This document shows, in pieces, positions 1-12,532 of a stretch of DNA of 64,000 bases. The translations under genes and the position numbers were made by a program. The notes under the pieces were generated by a model. It saw nothing but the letters and a program-made list of their open reading frames with translations, was not told where the DNA came from and did not search any database. Within the stretch, counting starts at the first letter, position 1, and each line of letters opens with the position of its first letter. Source of the stretch: Lineus longissimus (Eukaryota; Nemertea; Pilidiophora; Heteronemertea; Lineidae); NCBI RefSeq assembly GCF_910592395.1, contig NC_088310.1:21647501-21711500 (forward strand), written 5' to 3'.

Positions 1-2765
1 CTATAACCATGGTAAAAGGAAGTGTCGGCCATTAAACTGGTCACCATAGAGATTCTCTCATAAAATATAGATACTGTCCCATTTGGCCATTATCATTTGA
101 ATTCTAACGTAACAGTACATTATTATCGCCAGGCGCAAATTTAAATGTTAATTCCTCTCCGGCTGAGTCACGCTAGGTATGTGGATTTGTCAAAACCAGT
201 GGTTAGTTCCGCGCTCTAGGGATTTCAATGTGACAGCTTGAGTTTTGCTGTGTAGCGCCAAATATCCCCTGTAGTGGGTAGCCTGTCCTTGAACACCTTG
301 GCTCAGCTCAGCTGGAGCCGACCAATGACTGTGTCAATTCCCCCGATTCGTCCATGCGAAATGAAACCATACCCACAGAGAATTTCGTGCCATTTTCTAT
401 GTAATTTCAAAAACCTGCGATATTTCAATTCCTTGTGATTAGTAATTGTGTTTATTGCGGCAATATTCAAACGCGGTTCACGACTTCAGTTTCCTCGGCT
501 ATTGATGCCACTGGGGTGGACTTTAACCCCGTGGGCTTGTGTAACACTTCGCTATATCTTATAGGAATACTGGTCTTTTATTTGCGTGTTACAAAGTTAT
601 AATGTGTCAAATGAAACTTACTTAACATTAAATTATCCAAGGTGACTTAAAGGTTCAGACTTAACTCACTAATTTTCTAGACATTAGATGTGTTTATCGT
701 TTTAGCTTGTATAGGGTTGGCCTTTTGGCTCGATGCAGTGTTGACCAAATTTTAAACTTTTTGTTAACTTCATTGAGTATCTATAGAAATATTTCATCGT
801 GTGTAGGCCAAGACTCTGAACCTTACTCGGTTTTCTGATATTTTAGGCAATTGAAGAAATTTACACTTTAAAGTGTCAAGTGGAATGAAATTCCTGCTGC
901 TTTGTGTAAAGTACCATCAGTAAGTGATTTGTCTTGATCTGATAAGAAACAATGTGTGAAAACTTTATTGCAGAATGACTCCTATTTATTGTGTTGTCAG
1001 TGAGAGCAGCTTTCCAAATTCGAGGTAGTTGTAAAACTCTCATATAAAACAAGTGAAACACCTTTATGGGGTTCTTTCCTTGCACTTATTCATCTTACGG
1101 TCACTTAGCCACTGTTCAAATTAGTCACAATCGGATTTAATTCCACCAATAAATCTAAAGTTGTAGAAAAACTCATTTGTGAATCAAAATGTTGTGTGTT
1201 TGTCTAAAATTAAGGTGTTTAGGGCCATAAACATATCCTGCTGCTGCTACCGACCACAATCTGGGAATACTATTTATCAGGTCAGCTCGCCCTTACCTCT
1301 GGGATTAAAGGCCATTGTCTTCCTATAATAAAATTTCAATGAGGGAAGTAAAGTTGCCATAAACGCACTGGAATGGGACCATAGATCACCGTATCAGCAC
1401 TGCGCTGAAATTAAAAACATAGGGTTTGTGTCATTCTGTTTCCATTGATGAGACGCTGGCAAGGTATTAATGCATCCTACTCGGGCCTGGACAAAGGTGT
1501 TGCCCCTAGGGGTGGAATGCAAAATAATCTTATCTTGAGACAAATGTGATAGATTTGAGAAATCTTCTCTTGGATTCGAGCCAGACACAAAATGAATGTT
1601 GGTTTGGCTTATTGGAAGTTCCCATTGGTTGTACCAGGCAATGTGTAATGGAGACAATGGAAACCACACCACAATTTCACAGGGGAACAACTGATGGATA
1701 TGCAGCCTTTTTCAGCATTTAACTTGGCCACACTCAAATGATGATTTGGTTCTTCTTCTGATATACACCCTTAACTTGTGATCCTAGTTGTAGCTATGGT
1801 CTCTAACTATTGTACACTACATTCTACAACTCAAACTATTGTCTCCCAATTTCATTCAGTTCCTTCACTTATAGTAAATATAGGGAGCGTGTCATAATTG
1901 TGTGCTTTTGTATCCCATGTTACAGCTTTTAAGAGAGTTGTCACTTGCAGACAATGGCTGCTGTGTGGGAGGTGTCATACGGACCAGCACATGGTGTGCG
2001 TGCTCCTCCGCCCCTGTGTCATTATGAATAAATTGTTGATAATATTATGGGAAAGTCTGTCATGGTAGTCTATAATTTGGTGTCCCCAGAAAAGTACCAG
2101 GAACCAGTGCGGTACAGCAGTTCGTTGGGAACTCTGGTGTCGTGGTGTCAAGGAGGTGCAGTAAGAACAGCCCTGGCTTGAGTTTGGCCCATTCAGGACA
2201 AAGGGTTGAACAGACTGGGGTATTGAACTCATGACGTATGGAGTATGAACTGACCTACTAACCAGGATAGTCCACAGTGCTCCACAACCTTTTCCATATG
2301 AATCTAGCTCCCTGTACTAACCGCTACCATTGCAAACAACATTTAACCTTTCCTCGAATTAAGTTCCCATGGAGAAAAATCACTGAATGATTTGCAGAAC
2401 CAATTCGCAATGATGCCGTGGGGAACTTTCCTGAAATCCTGCAAGTGACTTGCGCCCTGCCATGTTCTGGAGACAGTATTGCAAAATGGAGCGAAACATA
2501 ATGGTGGGCAAATCAAATTTTTTGTTGGAAGGTCCCCAACAACACCCTTGTCTCAGATTCCCCATGGCGGAACGTCGGGGACCTCCAGGCTACTCATTCA
2601 TTGGGGACATGTACTTGGCCGGAAGGAGAAGTGCTCCAGGCCTGAGGCAGGCTCGGAAGTGCCAATACCAGGGGAAGATACCCTGATGCACAATGAGCAG
2701 ATGCTCCGAGCCTTAATAACTGGATGAATGGCTATCCGATTGAGTAAATCTAGAAAATTGGCCAT
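1..2765. other. Unassigned AT-rich sequence
   Basis: No gene or complete repeat is recognisable here. Reading frames on both strands are short (under 100 codons) and overlap each other, as expected by chance. On the minus strand around 1741-1800 there is a weak resemblance to the Cys-rich fragment at 20461-20521 (a shared TTCTTCTGATATA-like stretch). It is too short and too frame-disrupted to annotate as a gene remnant. Confidence 0.5.
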
Positions 2766-3012
2766 TTTTTAGCTCACCTCTGGGGAGCTTATACGATACC
2801 GTGGCGTCCGTCGTCCATCGTCATCTGTCATCCGTCGTCGTCCCTTAGCGGGACATTGATTGGATATTTTGTGCCATTGAGCCGAGAGAATAATATTATT
2901 CAATGGAATCAAAACTGGTGAAACTAGCCAGAAACTGTTCTCCCTATATCCACTGCAAATGACATGCATTACATTACCCCAGGTGAGCACATAGCCCTTC
3001 GACAATTTCATT
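2766..3012 (+). mobile_element. Short HINE-like (Helentron-associated) element
   Basis: This is a compact, roughly 250-bp member of the window's main repeat superfamily. It opens with a T-run and an imperfect hairpin (AGCTC ... GAGCT with a CC/GG extension). The conserved 5' block follows (ATACCGTGGCGTCCGTCG), then a short GTCC/GTCG/ATC microsatellite at about 2808-2850. The 3' part from 2868 matches 24536-24681 almost base for base, including TGAGCCGAG and AATAATATTATTCAATGG. The 3' box AGGTGAGCAC at 2981-2990 is the complement of the 5' stem. The terminal hairpin (ATAGCCCTTCGACAAT) is degenerate here. No coding capacity is seen, and the ~300-bp body modules are absent, so this is probably a deletion derivative. 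Confidence 0.75.
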
Positions 3013-6000
3013 TAGCGAACCAGGGGGATTCTTTTTGATTGTAAGATTTAGAAGCTTTTCAAAATCGTCTGGTCTAACAAGACAGCGAACTGGAACCTTT
3101 TTTGGTTGCAATTCAAAAATAGATTTAGCTTTGATAAACTCATTTTCAAAAAAACTGATTCTCCGATACTTGTTCACCTCATACATGTATATGTAGTTTC
3201 TCATCATCTGTGGTCTACGTAACAGATAATGGAAACAAAATCTTCATTTCCCTTGTTTCTTATTATGTATTCTACACATCACACCTTAATGGACAAAGTG
3301 TAAAAATGTGGCACAAAATATATTGCCATTGAAATTCTATGTCATTAAAGTTGCATGGTGAAGACAAAAGATTTAGTGCCAGACAATGAATTAGTGAAAC
3401 TAGATTAACGTTCGCCAGAATTTTGTAAAAAAAGAGAGCCTATCAAACAGTCACTGATGGGTAATCGTGATATAACTAGACTTAAAAATGAGAAATTTCA
3501 TCAAATTCAATATTCATGTAAGTGTACAAATTCTTTTAATATTATACTAGTACCCAGAGAGTATAAATGCTAAAACTGCTGGCCCCCCTTTTAGTCAGTC
3601 GCTTGGCATAGGCAGGTGGTGGCCTACTACGCTATCACTTAATTTATATCTGATTTAGACCACACTATTGCTCATACACATCACGACTACATTCATCTTA
3701 ATTGATTTACCACAGAATTACGAACTTATTCTATTAAAAAAAGAAAATCCGTCAAGGTCATCCGGGAGGCTGCGAAAATATTAGCCTGGTCCCCTGACAT
3801 TTGTATACTGCTACAGCTATTAAGTGTCCCGGGCCAGTAATTCTCTCACTTGGACTGGATGGGAAGCCAAACCGGGGTACCATAGTTTTACAGATAATTC
3901 AACCTACTGGGGTACCATACATTGTGTTGATGATTCTATAAAGTATTCTGGGACTGCGGGCTGGGATAATTTTATTTATTTCTCTTCATTAACGCCCGGC
4001 ATGTTTTAACTGGGTAATATTCCATCGTGTATGTTCCAGCTAATGATAAACATAATTTGTCATCGCTTTGGAGTGAATTCAAACCATTCATCATCCGGGT
4101 AGATTTTAAGGATGGGGTATTTCATAATTTCATAACTGTTGCTAACTGCCCATTGTTTTTCAACAGTTTAGCTATGTGTTGTAAACAACCATTTCTCCTT
4201 CAAAGTCATGTTCGCTATTTTACCCTTCAATATCAAAATTACAATCCTCAGATTTGTGTGCTGGAAAGTTGTAAGGGTTAAATTTAAAAAAATCTCATAA
4301 TTACAAATGGTAATGCTCCAGCATGCCTTGATGACGCTGTAGAAATCTGAGTAGTTTCTTTGCCTTGATTCAAGTTCGGCATAGACTTCATGTCCTGCCT
4401 GGGCACCATCTCAATTAAGCTGCCAATTGATGAGATTAAAATGTTGACATCACAAGGCGCTTGTGAGGCAGAATGATGTAATTTCACGACCTACATAACC
4501 TAGCTGGGGGCAGCATAAAGATTCACACCTAATTAACATGACAATGACATCTGCGCAATCAGCCAATTAGCACCATTACAGAAAGTGACAAACCGGCAGG
4601 GAATCAAAGGATGGAGGTTGAATTGTTTTTTGGCTTGTTTATATTGTTTCTATTTTGAATGGAGTTCAGCGTGAAATTTCTGAAGGGTCAACTATTTTGA
4701 CCTTTTGAGTAAATATCTCAAAATGGTCTGGCACATTGACTGCATGGCTTCAAATATGTCAACTTGCTCGCCGGTATTCTGCCTTCGGTCTTAACTTGGG
4801 CATACAGAGTCTTCCTCCTGCTGATGAAGTTACATAACATCACTGTAAATCATCCATGATTCCCATTCTGGACAAAAAATGCACCTGAGGTAGACCCAAT
4901 TGGTTTGCTGTTCCCCAGCTCACCCTCATACCAATGTCATTACGATGGACGTGCCTGTTTCTCCAAGTATCTTATTAACTTGGCTTCATCCAAATTAAGG
5001 AATTAAATTAAGGATATTTGTATCCAGCAAGGAAGCAATTTAATTTGTTTTTACAAATGTCACCCTCTAGACCCAAGAGATATTCATGAGGATGGGGCCT
5101 CAGGTGCCCATCAAATACGTGGGTCATTCAAAACTATAATCATTTGCACTGCAAAATGCAACGTGCTGCAACACCTTAAACATACGTGTATCTTAATTTG
5201 CCCATGTGGAAATTTTATAGTTTCGTTATTGTCAGACAGGTGCCACTGTTATTATTCGTAGCTTGGTTTATAGTAGTTTGTAGGGGCAACTTTTTTCTGC
5301 AGATGACTCCACTGTGTGCAGCACCTTTTAGAATTTTTCTCGGAAAGTAAAACTACAAAACTACTGTAATTTGTCTTATGCAAAGTGAGTTATCATTGAA
5401 CTTGGGTAATTATGACGTTGATGGCTGCACGAGGTACGTCCCTTGAAGAGGGGGAAATGATGAGGGGCATGCAATCAGTGTATTAGGTGAGCCACAATAA
5501 TTGAGTTGTGATGGCTTGGGGGCGAGATAATCTGAAATCAGGTATATGTGACATCTTTGGACATGGCCTTAATATTTGTCAATCTTATCATCAATGGTGT
5601 AGGTTGTAGGTGTTATCTGTGATTATCACCATTTTCCAAAAGTCTATATTAATGGCACTTTTTAAAGCATGACTTAAAGGGAGGCTGGAAGCAGGAGCCA
5701 TGTTTGCCAGATTAAGTTGAAGGTGCAGCTACATTGAAGGTGTCTCTACTATCATGCTGTATATAGTATATCATAGTTCATGCTTGTAGCAGAGTATTTT
5801 CATCTTAATCACCATACAAACACGAATAGTTTCAAAGTAGTGTGAGAGAGGAGTGACGAACCCTATCAGTGACTTTGTGTAACTTAACCTTACCTACCTG
5901 GCTCGAGTCTCAAAACTGTATAAAAAAGTTGAGAATTATAGATCACCCCTGAACAAAAAGGTCAGCAAATTAAAGTGATTTTAAACAAAACAATAGAGTT

Positions 6001-6695
6001 GCTTTGTAAGGTGTAAGGATCGTATGTAAATGTCCACATGCCTTTCTGGGACTACGTGACATTTTAAATTGTACATTTATTGACAGTCTTGACTCACAAT
6101 AGTGGCGTAGTGTCATCGTTCTATCCACTGGCAGGTGCTGCCACTGGTTAGGTTATTCTAATTGGAAGACAAAGTGGGTAATCCTAGTTGAGAACTTAAA
6201 AGTATTTCCAAAGGACTGATGATGAGACTTCGCAAAAATGAAAATGATCAATTTCTGTCAGTAGACTTTCAGTATTTGTTCTGATTGATTTGTCTGGTTC
6301 TGTAAATTCTTAACCATAGTTGCAACATTAGAGCCAGAACTGTATTTTGACATGTTTGCCTGGATATCAACATGAGCTTAGTCAACTGATTCCAAAACCT
6401 GTGGCCACTGACAAAAGCGTCCTATAAAAAATCCATGATAAGTTTTCATGAAATTCTTAAATTATGGCATAACTAATGCATTGCCAACTTAATCCCTACT
6501 ACTGCCCCAGGGCATATGGAAAAGATCCCCAGCTCACGAGCCCATATGTTAAGATGATGTGTGTTAGTTGCCTTACTTGATTGATCAGATAAGGGTCAAG
6601 AGAGCAGCTCTGGTAACTTGTTGTATGAGGTGCTGGTCTGTCTGGAGTATTAGGTTCAGTCTTCTAGTTGTCATCAAGTTTTACATTTGAAATGT
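3013..6695. other. Unassigned sequence
   Basis: No gene, RNA or repeat is supported in this stretch. Reading frames are short and lack any recognisable motif. The sequence is AT-rich throughout. Confidence 0.5.
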
Positions 6696-7103
6696 CAACT
6701 CTTCTGAAATAAAATTGGGGTCAAAAAAGTGTTCTAAAATTTTCTTTTACATATTCTTGTTCTGATCTGAGGTATTTAGTTCAGTCCCCCAGTTTTTCTG
6801 TTTGTCACAAAGCCTTACATCCTCAGTCGCTCTACAAGTTCCCCCAAGAAAAATATGTCTGGGTCGGGGTAAAAAAAGGAACAAACTATCATTGATGACA
6901 ACTCTTCTGAAATAAAATTGGGGTCAAAAAAGTGTTCTAAAATTTTCTTTTACATATTCTTGTTCTGATCTGAGGTATTTAGTTCAGTCCCCCAGTTTTT
7001 CTGTTTGTCACAAAGCCTTACATCCTCAGTCGCTCTACAAGTTCCCCCAAGAAAAATATGTCTGGGTCGGGGTAAAAAAAGGAACAAACTATCATTGATG
7101 ACA
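6696..7103. repeat. Perfect tandem duplication, 203-bp unit, two copies
   Basis: The segment starting CAACTCTTCTGAAATAAAAT occurs at 6696 and again at 6899, exactly 203 bp apart. By reading, the two copies are identical over the whole unit, and the match ends after ATTGATGACA at 7103. Perfect identity means either a very recent duplication or an assembly or haplotype artefact. Short frames on either strand here are copied along with the unit and are not evidence of a gene. Confidence 0.93.
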
Positions 7104-7663
7104 GACTGGTCTGACTCCAAGTTTTGTGTTGCCTCTAAAGAAAGAAATATTTGGGGCCAGGAAAGCATCTTGCTGGATGATGTAATGGCCTGCATTAAAA
7201 GTCTGGCGGTTGAAAGATAGTTTCCATTTTGAGTTGCCTTGGAATGTCAACTGATAGAAAGGGTATGGGCTTGGTCATGTTGGTAGCTGAGGTACTCAAA
7301 ACTTTATTTTGATGATCAACAGGATGCAAGTTCTGAGGGAATTACTACAGAAGGCGTAATCCATCTTCCAATTCCTTGATTTGAGCTGGGCTCTATTCAG
7401 CCTGACCTTGGAAGAAATATAAATGATCTTAAAAAATAGAGAGAATCCCAGAGATGATGATTTGAATGGATCCATTATGGAGAGCGGAAGTTCTGATCGT
7501 CATCTCAGTGTGGTAATGTGTTGGCTTTTTCACACCATTTGGCAGGAGGTCTTATAATATACATGACATGTTGCAGGAGGAAGACTTGACCTCTTGCAAG
7601 AAGCTTTGGATATGATGTAGACACATTTTGCTTTTCTGGCGATTGCGGATGTGGGTGCATGTA

Positions 7664-7834
7664 CAGTAGAACCTCTCTTAGCAGACACCTTTCTACTAAG
7701 GACACACTCTATTAAGGACACTGCATTTAGTTTTAAATTGGTCATTTCCATTCAATTTGACCTCTGTAATCAGGAAACCTCTAAGGATAGCATTTGTCTG
7801 TCCGAAGGGTGTCCTTAATAGAGAAGTTCTACTG
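7664..7834 (+). mobile_element. pogo/Tigger-like MITE, copy 1
   Basis: This is a 171-bp element with terminal inverted repeats: CAGTAGAACCTCTCTTAG at the left and the complement of that pattern ending TTCTACTG at the right. It is flanked on both sides by TA (7662-7663 and 7835-7836). The CAGTRGAACCTC terminus and TA target duplication are typical of the pogo/Tigger branch of the Tc1/mariner superfamily. The interior is non-coding. It shares the ATTTCCATTCAATTTGACC core with the copies at 7847-8024 and 51383-51560. It would have been mobilised in trans by a transposase encoded elsewhere; superfamily placement is inferred from the termini only. Confidence 0.88.
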
Positions 7835-7846
7835 TAGTTAGAAATA

Positions 7847-8024
7847 CAGTGGAACCTACCTTAGCATACTCCTCTGTATAAAGGAAAAACTCTCTATTAA
7901 GGACACTAATTCTGGTCCCAAATTGGCCATTTCCATTCAATTTGACCTCTCTAATCAGGACACCTCTCTATAAACGACAGCACTTGTCAGTCCCGAGGGT
8001 GTCCAAAATAGAGAGATTCTACTG
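7847..8024 (+). mobile_element. pogo/Tigger-like MITE, copy 2
   Basis: This 178-bp copy lies only 12 bp from copy 1 and in the same orientation. It begins CAGTGGAACCTACCTTAG at 7847, ends TTCTACTG at 8024, and is flanked by TA at 7845-7846 and 8025-8026. The interior is alignable with copy 1 but clearly diverged, so the pair is two separate insertions or an old local duplication rather than a recent one. It is non-coding. Confidence 0.88.
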
Positions 8025-9319
8025 TAATAATGACCATTTTTTCACTTTCAAAAGAGAAGTAGCGGAGACATCAGAATGAATTTTGACCACTGATATTGTT
8101 TTAGTTGCAAAGTTCTGTGTAGAGGGATTTACAAGAAAACATCCAAAAATGAGCAGTTGGAAGAATGATTGAATTGTCTCAATTGACCAAAAGGCTCTTT
8201 TTTCTGAATGCAGAAGAAGAAGTAGAAGACCAATGGTCTGATAATAACAAAAATGTAATATTCAGTATTTCCCTTAGAATAAGAAGGCCTATATCACAGT
8301 ACCCTTAATTGTTGACAAAAGTCATTTTCAAATAATTGAAAAAGTTCTGTCGTAGACAGTTGGGTCCAATTTCCTCGATTCACTTTTAAGTGCTTTGGTC
8401 ATTAAAGTGAAGCAGTATAAGACCGGTGTACTCGCTACTCTGGCGGTGATAAATGGACTTCCGTTTTCAGCTCATTTGTGTTCTGTTAGCCTGTCGTTTG
8501 CGCCCCAAAGATTGAAGGGCAGATGGCGGAAGATTATCTTTGGACGGTAATGACTTTTTTCATGAATCTAAATAATGGGGAGCCTTATCACTGGCCATCT
8601 CTAGACATTTCAACTTGCGGATTGGAAGCATTTGAAGAATTTAGAAAAAGTTATATTTTTAGTCTTTCTCGATCTGCTCATTTTGCACAGTTCACAAAGC
8701 TAGCTTTTTGCAAAACACTGATATTTGAACAGATTGGGCAAGACTTATATTAAAGGTAATCAGTGTTAAACATCTAAAACAAATCAATTCTGGGCCTACA
8801 CATTATTCATTAAGTTCTGCATGTTGGCCAAGACAAAGCCTATTTGGTAGTTAAACAAGCTCATTTATGTCCTTTATGAAGTTTGCCACCGTTTGTATGT
8901 ATGCATGTATGAAATACTTAAATGATCAGAGTGGATTTCCCTTGAGGGAGAAAGTTCCCATTTCGATGTCTCTCTCTCGGCCATCCTTTTATCAAGCCTC
9001 TATGACCTCATCACCTTTAATACACTATCAATTAACACCCACATCAGTCATCACAGGGGCTTTCGTTCGAATCTTTAAAAGTGTCCTTCTTGATTTGGTG
9101 ACCAACTGAAAGAAATTGATAGAATTACATGGGCATTATGGGTTTTCGTTGGATCACCGCTGGCCTTAGAACAACCTTGTGACTAAGTCATTGATTTCAT
9201 TAGGTTGGTAATTGACACCTTGCGATACCTGGGCGGCATTTCTTGGGCTTTGCCAGAGGGTTGTTTTTCGCCCATTGACTTGCAAAGTGAAACTGACTTT
9301 TTCTTTGAGGGGGGGGGGA
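8025..9319. other. Mostly unassigned sequence
   Basis: Apart from the speculative first-exon-like segment at 8410-8560 and a G-run at 9309-9318, I see no supported feature. Reading frames up to 80 codons occur on both strands and look like chance. Confidence 0.45.
8410..8560 (+). promoter_or_regulatory. Possible promoter and first-exon-like segment (speculative)
   Basis: A TATAAG box at about 8415-8420 is followed by a locally GC-richer stretch. At 8523 there is an ATG in good context (GCAGATGGCGG), which opens a short frame reading MAEDYLWT. This runs to a GT-AATG sequence at about 8549 that could be a splice donor; the frame otherwise stays open to 8753. The arrangement looks like a 5' exon in an otherwise featureless region. 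Nothing downstream confirms it and no protein family is recognised, so it may be coincidence. Confidence 0.2.
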
Positions 9320-9415
9320 CTGTCTTTAAAATAAGATACCATTCATATGTGACTCGTGCCTCATTAAGAAAAGGTGTCCATGACAAAAGGACTCATGACA
9401 GCTGATGACAATAAA
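9320..9415 (+). repeat. Dispersed ~96-bp repeat, copy A
   Basis: ACTGTCTTTAAAATAAGATA and the following sequence through GACAATAAA matches 10654-10750 in direct orientation with scattered substitutions. I saw no terminal inverted repeats or target duplications, so the class is unknown. It starts immediately after a run of ten G. Confidence 0.8.
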
Positions 9416-10653
9416 ATGGTGAATGACTTGTTAACAACTTTGTGGTGCTGGGAAGAACTTCCCCAATTTGTTAAGGAGTTGTGTAAGGGAGTGGGAATTA
9501 TTTAAAAAATTAATAAGTCATGTCTCAATGGAATTGATTTTCCTCAAATGTCATTTTTTTAAAAAGGAATTTGACTTCCGATTGCCGCAAGCTCTCAAAG
9601 GGTTACACAAACGCCCTGCCTGCCAGTGGATATAACGCAACACAATCAACATGTCTTTTTTCATGGTAGACTAGTCCATGACATTTCCTTGTACACTGCA
9701 CCTGATCCTCAAGTTGCAATCGGAGCCAACAAAACATTCCTCTAAGTCTTCATCACGTTCCATGGACATTCTAGACAAGGGTCGCATCTCGTCTTTGTGC
9801 AGTTTCAAAGGAATATACAACCTTTTCACGGTTATTTTAGCGTAGTCACAAGATCACAATGGCGTTAATTCCATCGACAATAGCTTGTCTTGCTTTTTTT
9901 GCGATCAGTTACTGGTCTTAAGCTCGTATTATTATGGAGTGCCAAATAGAACCAGGGAACACTGACATGAAATAATAAACAGGCATCGGCGTCCCTAAGG
10001 GGCATGCAGCAATGGAGAGTTTAGGCAGTGGAATCTCTTGAGTGGGGCGTGATCCGTAGGGATGACATGGAATCACGTTATAGTTGCCTAATGTCTACTA
10101 ACGCCACAATATGTAACATGAGTTCATCATAATGCACATTTAACATACGATATCCCAGAAAAGATGACAATCACCAAGTTCATAATTACATTGTCAAGCA
10201 AAAAAGTGTGCAGTACAACTTTCCATGTTTATTTGGTATTTTCGCTGCTTTGAAATATTAAGGTGATAGAATGTAGGAGTTACTTGTGTTACAGATGGAG
10301 AAATGACAATTATACCTTCTTTCTCATGCAGAATCAGATCTCTATTTACTTCTGGTACAGTTAGTATCAAAAGTAACATGATCTAGCATGTATAGGCTGT
10401 CTCGATATCAACAGCTAGAAGTATCTTCATCTTCCGATTTGTACCAATTCCAATGGGGTCTTCAAGATATGATCAGAAATTTTGCTTTTCCATTGGATTC
10501 TTTATTGGGTTCTTAATTGGCTTTTTACAAATAGCCATCGAAACATCTTTAAAAAATGGAACTCCAACTAGTATTCTATGATATGCTTAGAGACATATAG
10601 GATGCAGCTCTGTTCTGTTTTTCTCCAATCAGTCTTGTTAGCTAAGTCCCTGC
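9416..10653. other. Unassigned sequence
   Basis: No gene or repeat is supported between the two copies of the ~96-bp dispersed repeat. Confidence 0.45.
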
Positions 10654-10750
10654 CACTGTCTTTAAAATCAGATACCATTCATGTGTGACTCGTACCTCGT
10701 AAGGAAAAGGTGTCTCTGACAAAAGGACTCATGACAACTGATGACAATAA
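10654..10750 (+). repeat. Dispersed ~97-bp repeat, copy B
   Basis: This is the second copy of the repeat at 9320-9415, about 1.3 kb downstream in the same orientation, and by eye close to 90 percent identical. Substitutions are spread evenly (for example CATATGTGACTCG against CATGTGTGACTCG). Confidence 0.8.
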
Positions 10751-12532
10751 ACATGAGAAATGCTGATGTAAATATCTTCCTTTGGAAAAATGAAAGACAG
10801 TGACATATTAATCCTGATCAGATGAAATCGTAGAATCTCTATGACACATTGATGACATAACATCACCTCATCGAACATCTCAAAAAAGAGGATTTCTTAT
10901 GTTAACTCTTTGTGGGGTAGAAGATTAGTCAGAAGTTGCAGTCTTGGAAGTTACAATATTGAAACCACCTTCAACTGCCTGATTCAAGGTGACCACATAT
11001 TGTTGAACCGGTATCGTTTGCAATTGTTTCAATTTGCAGTTTTTGAGACAAACACAACCATTTAACCCGCTAATGTCTCATCTCTGGTGCAATAACCATT
11101 AAATTTTCCTAATGCTTCACATACATTTCACTATTTGACCCATACTGGGAATATTTGATTTGTTATATTTTAGTTGGTCGATCACTTCGAGTTGTTCCAC
11201 TGCCTTAATCTGAAATTAAGACTGTTGCCTCAGTAGTCAGAAGAATTGAAGCAAGAGATAATAGAGTCATATCTCTTACATTCATCCAAAACTAATAAAT
11301 GAGTTTTATTTGTACAAAACTATAGAAATCGAGTTAAAAAAAAACAGGAGGCAAAAATCTACATTAATTTGAAGCATTCAGCATGAAGATCCATGTGTTT
11401 TTTGAGCCAACGTCGTAAGTTCCAGCTCAGTCATCCAAACCGGCATAGTAGAGACCCGTGGCTTTTTCCTGTCACAGATATTGCGTCCATGACTGATCGA
11501 AATAGATTAAAGTGACATCAAAATCAAAATGAAATGAACGGCGACTTCCTCAGATGCACAGTAAAGTGTGAATAACAAATGCTGTCAGATTTGAGCGATC
11601 AAGGTTTTTCTTGATGAAATGACCCCTGAGTGATAAATGAGGTCAAAAACGAAGGAACTTTTAGCCGAAAGCCCGAGGCGGATTGATAGTACTATGAATT
11701 TACATACTCAGTCTTGGGGAATGAACGATGAATGGGAATGTGTGGTTTTATCTTGAGACGTGTTGGTGCAGTTGAAGCACAATTCATTGAAATGAGTATC
11801 ACTCTTGATTTTCATGATGGTCGCATAATAGGTTTGAATGCGGAGCATGTGACCTACATTGTATATATATATATTGGAGATCATAGGTTCGAATCTAATT
11901 TGAAACTTAATTAAGGATATTTTTGTGAAATAGTGAAAATAATGCAATTGGGTTATTATCACTAAAGCATGTTGTAAACCCCTCAAATTGGAACGCTTTC
12001 AAGCCATAAATGGTTGCCATTTTAACAGAATTGATAGTTTTCTGCTCAAATCAGTATATGGTTAACAAAAAACCCATTAATCAAACCTCTGTAAGAAGTC
12101 CACCAGTGGTCCTGAATGTACCAGCGTGGTGTCTGAAGTACAGATCACTAAGTTACTGCCTACTGCCTTTGATTTATTAGATAAAATGTCAGGTCGAAAG
12201 GGCTTCATCCGAAACGAATCGGTAAAATCGAGTAAGGGGAAAGTCAGCAGGAAGGAAGGCAACACACAGGAAGGAAGGAATTGGCCAGGTCTCCTGTAGT
12301 AGTATGGCAGCTTCATTTGCCCCCTCTCAGCTGCCATTAGGGCTGTTCTAACAATTGTCGCCACACCCTTAATTGCTGGTTTTATTTTGCTTCATTGAGA
12401 GTGATGTTGATAGCATTTAGGGGTAATTTTTGGCGATTGTTTTTTGTTGAGCATATTCCAATGGCATTCTGCAATTATGCATTTGAGTGATAGCAAATTA
12501 CATAAAAGAGGACATTGGGAAGTAAAGCTACT
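10751..12532. other. Unassigned sequence
   Basis: Only short overlapping frames are present. A minus-strand frame at 12077-12364 (95 codons) has no recognisable motif, and it sits in an AAGGAAGG-rich patch that lowers stop frequency. I do not annotate it as a gene. Confidence 0.45.

Noticed and set aside
7505-7751. Minus-strand frames of 66-73 codons at the first MITE
   Set aside because: They run across the MITE terminal repeat and its flank, have no motif, and are interrupted in the related copy.
12077-12364. 95-codon minus-strand frame as a gene
   Set aside because: It runs through an AAGGAAGG-rich patch that lowers stop frequency, and no motif or partner exon is seen.
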